Source: CAZBQG01 sp964493945 (GTDB lineage: Bacteria > Pseudomonadota > Alphaproteobacteria > Rhodospirillales > UBA2165). Taken from it: a stretch of DNA of 22,110 bases. Of this stretch, positions 1-7,507 are shown one piece after another. How positions within the stretch are numbered: position 1 is the stretch's first letter; every line of letters starts with the position of its first letter. A program made the position numbers and the translations under genes. Location of the stretch: assembly GCA_964493945.1 (NCBI GenBank), contig CAZBQG010000038.1, forward strand, positions 1-22,110. The letters are read 5' to 3'. The notes beneath the pieces were generated by a model. The model ran no database searches. It was not told the origin of the DNA and was given only the letters and a program-made list of their open reading frames with translations.

Positions 1-2167
1 ATGATCACGGCGATCATATTCCTGGCGGCCCCCCCCGGCAGCGCTGATGAGGATGGTGACCGGTTCGTCGAAATCTGGAACCTGGTCTTCATGCAGTTCG
101 ATCAGAAAAGCGAAGATGAGCGGGTCGATCTGCCGAGCCCCAGCATCGATACGGGCATGGGATTGGAACGCATTACCGCCGTCATGCAGGGCAGCCACGA
201 CAATTACGAGACCGATCAGTTCAAGGCATTGATTGCCGCATCGGCCGAAGCCGCCGGTGTTGCCGCCGATGGCGACGCCGCCGTGTCGCACCGGGTGATC
301 GCCGATCATCTGCGCGCCGCCAGCTTTCTTATTGCCGACGGCGTGCTGCCCTCCAACGAGGGGCGCGGCTATGTGGTCAGGCGGATCATGCGNNNNNNNN
401 NNAATCTTGAAGCCCGTCAACCCCGCGCGAAGTTCGCGCCGGGCCATGCGCCACGCCCAGCTTTTGGGATGCGCCAAGCCCTTGATGTGGCGTCTGGTGC
501 CGGCCTTGATCGCCGAGATGGGTCAGGCTTTTCCCGAACTGCCACGCGCCCAGTCCCTGATCACCGAAACCCTGGAACATGAAGAAAAGCGTTTCAAGCG
601 CACACTGGAGCGGGGTCTGAGCCTGCTGGCCGAAGAGACCGGAAAGCTGGCAGCCGGCGGCGATCTGCCGGGCGGGGTGGCCTTTAAGCTTTATGATACT
701 TACGGCTTCCCCCTAGACCTTACCCAGGATGCGCTGCGGTCCCAGGGCCTGGGCGTGGAACAGGCCGGGTTCGATGCGGCCATGGAACGCCAACGGGCCG
801 AGGCGCGCAAAGCCTGGGCCGGATCGGGTGAGGCGGCTACCGATGAGGTTTGGTTCGCCATCCGCGAGGAAATGGACGCCACCGAATTTCTGGGCTATGA
901 GAGCGAGGCGGCCGATGGCGTGGTGCTGGCCATCTGTGTGGGTGGCGAGCGGGTGGAACGGGCGGAAGCGGGTGCCGATGTTGCCCTGGTGGTCAACCAG
1001 ACGCCCTTTTACGGCATGTCCGGAGGCCAGCAGGGCGATCAGGGTGAGCTGACCGGCCCCGGCGGTTGCCGCATCAGGATAAGTGATACGGATAAAAAGC
1101 TGGGCGATCTGCATATTCATCTGGGCAATATTCTGGAAGGGAACCTGGCGACCGGCGATGGGGTTCATCTTGCCGTCGATGGGGAACGCCGCGCCGCAAT
1201 TCGTTCCCATCATTCGGCCACCCATTTGTTGCATGCGGCCTTGCGCGGGCTTTTGGGCGATCACGTTGCCCAGAAAGGCTCCATGGTGGCCGCCGACCGG
1301 CTGCGTTTTGATGTGAGCCACCCAAAGGCCATCAGCGGTGATGAAATCGCCGCGGTAGAGGCCGCTGTGAACGGCCAGATCAGAGGCAATGGCGCCGTCG
1401 AGACCCGCCTCATGCCACCCGAAGAAGGCATGGAGGCCGGCGCCCTGGCGCTGTTCGGGGAAAAATATGGAGAAGAAGTGCGGGTCGTCATGATGGGGCA
1501 TAGTGATGAGAGCAACGCCGCCTATTCCACCGAGCTTTGCGGCGGTACCCATGTGTCGCGTACCGGCGATATCGGTCTGTTCAAAGTGATCACAGAGACC
1601 GCGGTTGCCGCCGGCGTCAGGCGCATCGAAGGGGTCACGGGCGCCGCCGCGCTGGCCCATCTGGCGGAAAATGAACGGCTGTTGGGCGAGGCCGCCACTT
1701 TGCTCAAAGTGCCGCCCGCCGATCTGCCGGGGCGCCTCGGCGCATTGCTGGAAGAGCGGCGAAATCTTGAACGGGACCTGGCCGATGCAAGGCGGGCCCA
1801 GGCGACCGGCGGCGGGGCGGATCCCGCCAAGGATATCGGCGGTACCGCATTCATTGGCAAAAGCCTCACTGACGTGCCGGCCAAGGACCTGAAAGGGCTG
1901 GCCGATGATCTCAAGGACCAGGTGGGATCGGGCGTGGTGGCTCTGGTCAGCGTCAACGAAGGCAAGGCCTCCCTGGTGGTCGGCGTGACCGAAGACTTGA
2001 CCGGGTCGCTGGATGCCGTCGGGCTGGTGCGGGCCGGATCGGCTGCCTTGGGCGGCAAGGGTGGCGGCGGGCGGCCCGACATGGCCCAGGCCGGCGGCCC
2101 GGATGGCGATAAGGCCGGCGAAGCATTGGCGGCCATCGAACAGGCCATCAGCGCCGGCGGCGGCTGA
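1..2167 (+). CDS. alaS: Alanyl-tRNA synthetase (AlaRS), 5'-truncated and broken by assembly
   Basis: AlaRS charges tRNA-Ala in the cytoplasm and hydrolyses mischarged Ser/Gly-tRNA. The window opens inside the class II catalytic domain (YDHGDH then PPGS, DEDGDRF, DTGMGLERI), so roughly the first 170 residues lie outside. After the gap come the tRNA-recognition region, the editing domain with its zinc motifs HSATH (1211-1225) and CGGTH (1538-1552), and the C-terminal DHHA1-like domain ending in a GGGRPDMAQAGG-type segment. The reading frame is not continuous. Bases 3-35 read in frame 3, about 32-392 in frame 1, and 437-2167 in frame 2. The first shift coincides with an eight-C run at 29-36. The second lies at the N gap, where 34 surplus bases (403-436) separate RRIMR from RRAMRH, which are contiguous in the family. 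I read this as one real gene damaged by sequencing and scaffolding rather than a pseudogene, because all other motifs are intact. Stop is TGA. Confidence 0.96.
393..402. other. Assembly gap (10 N) inside alaS
   Basis: Exactly ten N, a usual placeholder for a scaffold join of unknown size. The protein on the left ends at the family segment RRIMR and the protein on the right resumes at RRAMRH (437). Little or no real sequence therefore seems to be missing. Instead, bases 403-436 look surplus. Confidence 0.95.
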
Positions 2168-2177
2168 GACAAGCCAT

Positions 2178-3374
2178 ATGTCCATCATTGAAATTATCCG
2201 CACCGAGCGGCGCTCGCCGGTGACCCTTATTTTTCTCCTTTCCGCCGGCATGGGGCTGGCCATGAGCGCGTATTCCGTCCTGCTCAACAATTACGTGGTG
2301 GAGAAAATCGGCTTTACCGGCGTTGAAATCGGCCTTCTGCACACCATCCGCGAAATCCCGGGATTCCTGGTGATCGGCGTGATCTACCTTATTATGGCCA
2401 TCCGCGAACAAAGGCTGGTCTATCTGTCGCTAATATTATTGGGTTTTGGTGGCGTTTTTTCCGGCCTCTCCAGTCAGACCACCAGTTTTCTTACCGTCGC
2501 GGTTTTTGGATCCATCGGCTTTCACGTTTTCGAGACCGTGCGCCAGTCTCTGACCCTCCAATGGGTCGAAAAGGAGCGCACGCCCGTCGTCCTGGGTCAG
2601 ATCATTTCGGTCCATGCCTTCACCGCCTTGGTCAGCTTTTCCCTGATTTTCGTTCTGCTTCGGCTAAACATTCTGACCATGAGCGCGATCTATATTCTGA
2701 CGGGCCTGGCGGCCGTTGCCGTCGGTCTGGTGGCCTGGATCGCTTTCCCCAGCTTCTCCGGAAAGGTGGAGCAGACTAAGAAATTGGTTCTGCGTAAACG
2801 CTATTGGCTTTTTTACCTGCTTACCTTTCTGGCCGGGGGGCGGCGTCAGATCATAACCGTCTTTGCCGGTTTCCTGATGGTCGAGCGCTTCGGCTTCAGC
2901 GCCTCATCCATCACCCTCATGTTTCTGGCCAATCACATGGTCAATATGTTTCTGGCGCCCAAAATCGGCAAGCTTATCCAGCATTGGGGGGAACGGCGCA
3001 CGCTTCTTTTGGAATATGCCGGGCTGATTTTCGTCTTTTCCGCTTACGCCTTCGTGCAGGTGGCCTGGGTCGCCGTCGCCCTGTTTATCGTGGACCATAT
3101 ATTTTTCACCATGGCCATCGCCATCAAGACCTATTTCCAGAAAATCGCCGATCCCGCCGATATGGCCAATACGGCGGGCGTCAGCTCGGCGATCAATCAT
3201 GTGGCCGCCGTCGGGCTGCCCATGGTGCTGGGGCTAATCTGGATGGTCTCGCCGTCTTACGTGTTTCTCATCGGCACGGGCATCGCGGCCATGTCCTTTT
3301 GCGCCTCCATACTGATCCCCACCGATCCCGCGCCCGGCAACGAAATTGTCCGGCCCAAATTAGGCTGGGCTTGA
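2178..3374 (+). CDS. Major facilitator superfamily (MFS) transporter, substrate unknown
   Basis: This is a polytopic inner-membrane protein of 398 residues, the usual size for a 12-helix MFS permease. Long hydrophobic segments alternate with short charged loops. A basic central loop (around KVEQTKKLVLRKRYW, residues about 195-210) separates two six-helix halves. The first helix follows a short cytosolic N-terminus (MSIIEIIRTERRSP). The segment HTIREIPGF after helix 2 is the type of conserved loop seen in this superfamily. The ATG at 2178 was chosen because it starts 10 bases after the alaS stop. A longer in-frame ORF begins inside alaS (2013) but has no family support upstream. No strong Shine-Dalgarno is seen, so translation may be coupled to alaS. 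No residue pattern lets me name a substrate; drug, sugar or organic-acid export are all possible. Confidence 0.85.
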   Translation: MSIIEIIRTERRSPVTLIFLLSAGMGLAMSAYSVLLNNYVVEKIGFTGVEIGLLHTIREIPGFLVIGVIYLIMAIREQRLVYLSLILLGFGGVFSGLSSQTTSFLTVAVFGSIGFHVFETVRQSLTLQWVEKERTPVVLGQIISVHAFTALVSFSLIFVLLRLNILTMSAIYILTGLAAVAVGLVAWIAFPSFSGKVEQTKKLVLRKRYWLFYLLTFLAGGRRQIITVFAGFLMVERFGFSASSITLMFLANHMVNMFLAPKIGKLIQHWGERRTLLLEYAGLIFVFSAYAFVQVAWVAVALFIVDHIFFTMAIAIKTYFQKIADPADMANTAGVSSAINHVAAVGLPMVLGLIWMVSPSYVFLIGTGIAAMSFCASILIPTDPAPGNEIVRPKLGWA

Positions 3375-3380
3375 ACCTCA

Positions 3381-3410
3381 GCCGGGCAGTCATTAGGTTC
3401 ATCGCCCGGC
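3381..3410. repeat. Inverted repeat downstream of the MFS gene
   Basis: GCCGGGC (3381-3387) and GCCCGGC (3404-3410) form a perfect 7-bp stem with a 16-base loop, just after the MFS stop and before the MoxR gene. No T-run follows, so it is not a standard intrinsic terminator. It could be a weak attenuating or 3'-protecting hairpin. Confidence 0.4.
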
Positions 3411-3435
3411 CAATAATTCGCGGAAGTTTCAAATC

Positions 3436-4281
3436 ATGAAATTCGAAGGCACCGATACCTATGTAGCGACCGAAGATCTGATGGTCGCCGTCAATGCGGC
3501 CATCACGCTCGAGCGTCCTCTTTTGATCAAAGGCGAGCCCGGCACGGGCAAGACCGTGCTGGCCCAGGAAGTGGCTGACGCCCTCGGCAAACGGCTCATC
3601 GAATGGCACATTAAATCCACCGTCAAGGCGCAGCAGGGCCTCTATGAATATGACGCCGTTTCCAGGTTGCGCGATTCCCAATTGGGTGATGAACGGGTCA
3701 AGGATATCGCCAATTACATAGAACGCGGCAAATTGTGGGATGCCTTCGTCGCCGATGACGTACCGGTCTTGCTGATCGACGAGATCGACAAGGCGGATAT
3801 AGAATTCCCCAATGATCTGTTGTTGGAATTGGACCGCATGGAATTCTTTGTCTATGAGACGGGCGAGACGGTCAAGGCCAAGCAACGGCCCCTGGTCTTT
3901 ATCACCTCCAATAACGAAAAAGAGCTGCCCGATGCCTTTCTGCGCCGCTGCTTTTTTCACTATATAAGCTTCCCCGACCGCGAAACCATGGAACGCATCG
4001 TCGATGTCCATTATCCGGACCTGCAACGCAATCTGGTGCGGGAATCCCTGAATGCGTTTTATGAAATCCGCGACGTGCCGGGCTTGAAGAAAAAACCCTC
4101 CACTTCGGAACTGCTGGATTGGATAAAGCTGTTGATGGTCGAGGATATCCCGCCTGAAACCCTGCGCATGAAGGACAAGAAAGACATCATTCCACCCCTC
4201 TATGGCGCACTTTTGAAGAACGAACAGGATGTGCAATTGTTTGAACGCTTGGTCTTCATCTCAAGGCGCGAAGGGAATTAA
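3436..4281 (+). CDS. MoxR-family AAA+ ATPase
   Basis: MoxR ATPases are AAA+ chaperone-like motors that work with a VWA-domain partner to mature or insert cofactors into client enzymes (RavA/ViaA, NorQ/NorD and CoxD/CoxE are described pairs). The 281-residue protein has Walker A GEPGTGKT at 33-40, Walker B LLIDE at 112-116 and a sensor-1 region around VFITSNNEKELPDAFLRRC. This is followed by a short helical C-terminal lid, so it is the compact MoxR size. GGAAG at 3422-3426 lies nine bases upstream of the ATG and supports this start. The VWA gene follows after 11 bases, so the two are almost surely co-transcribed and act as a complex. The client is not identifiable from the window: no dehydrogenase, nitric-oxide reductase or CO-dehydrogenase gene is nearby. 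Confidence 0.93.
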   Translation: MKFEGTDTYVATEDLMVAVNAAITLERPLLIKGEPGTGKTVLAQEVADALGKRLIEWHIKSTVKAQQGLYEYDAVSRLRDSQLGDERVKDIANYIERGKLWDAFVADDVPVLLIDEIDKADIEFPNDLLLELDRMEFFVYETGETVKAKQRPLVFITSNNEKELPDAFLRRCFFHYISFPDRETMERIVDVHYPDLQRNLVRESLNAFYEIRDVPGLKKKPSTSELLDWIKLLMVEDIPPETLRMKDKKDIIPPLYGALLKNEQDVQLFERLVFISRREGN

Positions 4282-4292
4282 GGCTTCCGGCC

Positions 4293-5474
4293 ATGTTCAT
4301 TAATTTTTTCCTGTCGCTCCGCCAGGCCAAAGTTCCCGTCACGTTACGAGAATATCTGACCCTCATGGAGGCCATGGAAAAAGGCATCGCGTCCTACGAG
4401 GTAAACGATTTCTATTATCTCAGCCGCTCCTGCCTGGTGAAGGACGAGCGCAATCTGGACAAATTCGACCGCGTTTTCGGCACTTGTTTTAAAGGGCTGG
4501 AAAACACCGGCGAAGAGGACCTCACCGCCGAAATTCCGGAAGAATGGCTGAGAAGCATTGCCGAAAAGGTGCTGACGCCAGAGGAAATGGCCGAGATCGA
4601 GGCCCTGGGCGGCTGGGAAAAGCTGATGGAGACATTAAAGAAGCGCCTGGAGGAACAGGACAGCCCCCATCATGGTGGCTCCAAATGGATCGGAACCGGG
4701 GGCACCTCGCCCTTCGGTGCCTATGGCTACAATCCGGAAGGGGTGCGAATCGGCCAATCCGAATCCCGCCACCGCCGCGCGGTCAAGGTGTGGGACAAGC
4801 GGGAATTCAAGAATCTGGATGACAATCTGGAACTGGGTACCCGCAACATCAAAGTGGCGCTCCGGCGATTGCGGCGATTCGCCCGGGAAGGTGCGGCGAC
4901 CGAGCTGGATATGCCCGATACCATCCGCTCCACGGCCCATAACGGTGGCTGGCTCGATCTGCGCATGGTGCCCGAGCGGCATAATTCGGTGAAGGTGCTT
5001 TTACTGTTCGATATCGGCGGCTCCATGGATGATCATGTGCGCACCTGCGAGGAATTATTCTCGGCCGCCCGGGGTGAATTCAAACATCTGGAATATTATT
5101 ATTTCCATAACTGCCTTTACGAACGGGTCTGGAAGGACAACCACCGGCGCCACGGCGAGGTTATTCCGACCATGGAGATGGCCAATACCTACCCCAACGA
5201 TTACCACCTTATTTTCGTGGGTGATGCGACCATGAGCCCCTATGAGATCACCTATCCCGGCGGCAGCGTGGAACATTGGAACGAAGAGGCCGGCGCACTT
5301 TGGATGCAGCGCATGCTGGATATCTATTCCCGCGCCGTCTGGCTCAATCCGGTGAAGGAGCAATGGTGGCATTCAACGCCATCGGTCCAGCTTATGAACC
5401 AGATCATGGGCGGGCGCATGTTCCCACTCACGGTGGACGGTCTGGACCGCGCCATGCGGGAGCTGAGCCGGTAA
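4293..5474 (+). CDS. VWA-domain protein, CoxE-like (MoxR partner)
   Basis: 393 residues. The N-terminal half is helical and acidic. A conserved glycine-rich centre (GGSKWIGTGGTSPFGAYGYNP) and a basic stretch (RRAVKVWDKREF, NIKVALRRLRRFARE) follow. The C-terminal VWA domain carries the metal-site motif DIGGS at 240-244 and GDATMS at 310-315. The first MIDAS serine of the classical DxSxS is a glycine here. From memory, this DxGGS form is usual in the CoxE-like group, so it is not a defect. VWA proteins of this type bind the MoxR hexamer and are thought to recruit the client. The gene follows the ATPase by 11 bases. Its stop lies six bases from the stop of the convergent hypothetical. The family is widespread, but I know of no settled function for this exact subtype. 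Confidence 0.9.
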   Translation: MFINFFLSLRQAKVPVTLREYLTLMEAMEKGIASYEVNDFYYLSRSCLVKDERNLDKFDRVFGTCFKGLENTGEEDLTAEIPEEWLRSIAEKVLTPEEMAEIEALGGWEKLMETLKKRLEEQDSPHHGGSKWIGTGGTSPFGAYGYNPEGVRIGQSESRHRRAVKVWDKREFKNLDDNLELGTRNIKVALRRLRRFAREGAATELDMPDTIRSTAHNGGWLDLRMVPERHNSVKVLLLFDIGGSMDDHVRTCEELFSAARGEFKHLEYYYFHNCLYERVWKDNHRRHGEVIPTMEMANTYPNDYHLIFVGDATMSPYEITYPGGSVEHWNEEAGALWMQRMLDIYSRAVWLNPVKEQWWHSTPSVQLMNQIMGGRMFPLTVDGLDRAMRELSR

Positions 5475-5480
5475 CAGGAA

Positions 5481-5963
5481 TTAATGCTTGGTGGGGCCAC
5501 CGCCCATCAGTTTTTCTTCCGCCAGGCGCCGCAATTTTTCCTTCACCTTATCATCCACATCATCGAGCAAATGAGACTGGGCCCGTTGCACGGCCAGGGC
5601 GGCGGTGATCAGCTTTTCGCGCTCGGCGTCGGCTTGCTTGGATTGCTTTTCATCTGGGGCGGGTTTTTGGGTGCCCGGTTTGGCGTTTGCCAGTTTACTG
5701 GAAAGCAATTTCTGAAAGGCTTCGGCTTTTTCGTCCTTGTTGCCGGCTAAAATCTTTTTAACGGCGCGCTCCGCATCGGGCCGTTTGGCCAGAACCGGCG
5801 CCTTGGCATCCTTGTCGCTTTTCTTGGCTGGTGACTTTTTGGTTTTGGCGCCTTTCTTTTTGGCGGCGGCTTTTTTCGCCGGTGCCTTCTGCTTTTCCAG
5901 CTTTTCCCGGGCGCTCTTGTCCATGACCACGGAGAGCATCGCCTTGGAGATGAATTTGAACAT
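5481..5963 (-). CDS. Hypothetical protein, lysine/alanine-rich
   Basis: 160 residues, not a family I can name. An N-terminal short amphipathic or hydrophobic segment (MFKFISKAMLSVVMDKSARE) precedes a low-complexity Lys/Ala/Pro tract (about residues 25-55) resembling histone-H1-like or RNA/DNA-binding basic tails. The C-terminal half is charged and helical (AERAVKKIL, AEAFQKLLSSKL, KVKEKLRRLAEEKL). A longer in-frame start exists at 6149. The ATG at 5963 is preferred because GGGAG sits five bases upstream on the minus strand, and the extension would run into the pyk start region. The low-complexity tract and good Shine-Dalgarno argue for a real gene. Function unknown; nucleic-acid binding or membrane-associated scaffolding are guesses. 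Confidence 0.75.
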   Translation of the reverse strand: MFKFISKAMLSVVMDKSAREKLEKQKAPAKKAAAKKKGAKTKKSPAKKSDKDAKAPVLAKRPDAERAVKKILAGNKDEKAEAFQKLLSSKLANAKPGTQKPAPDEKQSKQADAEREKLITAALAVQRAQSHLLDDVDDKVKEKLRRLAEEKLMGGGPTKH

Positions 5964-5995
5964 GTAGCTCCCAAAAAGAAGGTCTTTCCGGGGCC

Positions 5996-6025
5996 ATCCT
6001 ACCCCAACTGGATGCTGTTCTCCAA
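5996..6025 (-). promoter_or_regulatory. Candidate sigma70-type promoter for the lysine-rich hypothetical
   Basis: On the minus strand TTGGAG (6020-6025) and TAGGAT (5996-6001) are separated by 18 bases, with four of six consensus matches each. Initiation would be about 25 bases upstream of the ATG at 5963. It lies in the 128-base divergent space shared with pyk, for which I see no clear promoter. Confidence 0.35.
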
Positions 6026-6091
6026 CCATGCCGGGCGGGTAAGGGCAAGTTAAAGCTGGTAAGGCACCCCAGAGCCGCCTATTTTTCCACC

Positions 6092-7504
6092 ATGCGCAGA
6101 ACACGCAAGGCGAAAATCGTTTCAACATTGGGTCCGGCCAGCTCCACACCCGAGGTTATCGGCAAACTGTTTGACGCGGGAACCGATGTTTTCCGCCTCA
6201 ATTTCAGCCATGGCACCTATGACAATCACGAAAAGCTGTACGGCATCATCCGTGATCTGGAAAAGGACCGTGAGCGGCCCATCGGCATCATGATGGATCT
6301 GCAAGGCCCCAAGATCAGGCTGAGCAGGTTCGGGGACGGCCCCATTCAGTTGGCTGAAGGCGATGAATTCGGTCTGGCGTTGGGCCGGGAGCCCGGCAAT
6401 CAATTGGGGGCATCCATTTCAAGCCCGGAAATATTTCAGGCCCTGGAGCCGGGCATCGAACTGCTCATCGATGACGGCAAAATCCGCCTCAAGGTCGAGG
6501 AATGCGATCCAAACGGCGCCGCCACCCGGGTCATCGCGGGTGGTCCGGTGTCGGATCATAAGGGGGTCAATCTGCCGGGCGCCATGCTGCCCATTTCCTC
6601 GATCACCAGTAAGGACAAAGAGGATCTGGATTTCGGCTTGAAACTGGGTGTGGACTGGGTTGCCTTGTCCTTCGTGCAAAAGCGCGAAGATGTAAGCGAG
6701 GCCCGCGAAAGAATCGGCAACCGAGCGGGCATTCTGGTCAAGCTGGAAAAGCCCGTCGCCATCGATCATCTGGATGGTATCGTCGATCTGGCTGATGCGG
6801 TCATGGTGGCCAGGGGCGATCTGGGCGTGGAAGCACCGCCCGAAGATGTGCCTGGGTTGCAGAAGAAAATCATCCGCCATGCAAGGCGCGAAGGAAAGCC
6901 CGTGGTGGTGGCCACCCAGATGCTGGAATCCATGATCAATGCGCCGGTGCCGACCCGGGCCGAAGCATCGGACGTGGCGACCGCCGTCTTCGACGGGGCC
7001 GATGCGGTCATGCTGTCGGCGGAAACGGCGGCCGGTGATTATCCCCTAGAAGCCGTGACCATGATGGACCGCATCATCGACAAGGTGGAGCGCGACCCCT
7101 TGTACCGCCAGATGATCGAGGCCGAACGCCGCCCGCCCGAAGCCACCGATGCCGATGCCATTACGTCGGCCGCCGGCCAGATCGCCGATACCATTTCGGC
7201 GGCCGCCATTGTCACTTTTACCATGACCGGATCGACTTCCCTACGCGCCGCCCGCGAACGTCCGGTGGTACCCATTCTGGGCCTTACCCCAAAGCTGGAA
7301 ACGGCCCGGCGTCTGGTGCTTACCTGGGGTGTGCACCCGGTGCATACGGATGACATCGATGGTTTCGTTGATATGCTGACCAAGGCCGCCCATGCCGCAT
7401 CGGCTCATGAGTTCGCCATCGCCGGGCAGCGCATCGTGGTTACCGCCGGTGCCCCATTCGGCACGCCCGGCACGACAAATTTCCTGCGCATCGCGGCGAT
7501 TTAA
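6092..7504 (+). CDS. pyk: Pyruvate kinase
   Basis: It converts phosphoenolpyruvate and ADP to pyruvate and ATP at the end of glycolysis. The 470 residues match the usual length of bacterial pyruvate kinases. Visible motifs are the N-terminal KIVSTLGPAS, RLNFSHG at 35-41 (substrate and K+ region), DLQGPKIR near 69-76, the catalytic lysine in VKLEKP (K217, metal ligand E219) and VARGDLGVE with D243. ATQMLESM and the AVMLSAETAAGDYP segment follow, then the C-terminal allosteric-type domain. No Shine-Dalgarno is obvious before the ATG. The start is set by the family N-terminus, which begins directly with the KAKIVSTLGP segment. The gene stands alone, divergent from the lysine-rich hypothetical and convergent (three bases between stops) with the acyl-CoA ligase. 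Confidence 0.97.
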   Translation: MRRTRKAKIVSTLGPASSTPEVIGKLFDAGTDVFRLNFSHGTYDNHEKLYGIIRDLEKDRERPIGIMMDLQGPKIRLSRFGDGPIQLAEGDEFGLALGREPGNQLGASISSPEIFQALEPGIELLIDDGKIRLKVEECDPNGAATRVIAGGPVSDHKGVNLPGAMLPISSITSKDKEDLDFGLKLGVDWVALSFVQKREDVSEARERIGNRAGILVKLEKPVAIDHLDGIVDLADAVMVARGDLGVEAPPEDVPGLQKKIIRHARREGKPVVVATQMLESMINAPVPTRAEASDVATAVFDGADAVMLSAETAAGDYPLEAVTMMDRIIDKVERDPLYRQMIEAERRPPEATDADAITSAAGQIADTISAAAIVTFTMTGSTSLRAARERPVVPILGLTPKLETARRLVLTWGVHPVHTDDIDGFVDMLTKAAHAASAHEFAIAGQRIVVTAGAPFGTPGTTNFLRIAAI

Positions 7505-7507
7505 TAA

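Noticed and set aside
713..2290. 525-residue minus-strand ORF opposite alaS
   Set aside because: It is antisense to well-conserved AlaRS sequence. Its product (many His, Gln, Gly) has no family features and arises from the codon bias of a GC-rich gene.
3268..4236. 322-residue minus-strand ORF opposite the MFS/MoxR genes
   Set aside because: It covers the intact Walker A and B coding region on the other strand, has no recognisable domain and spans a gene boundary.
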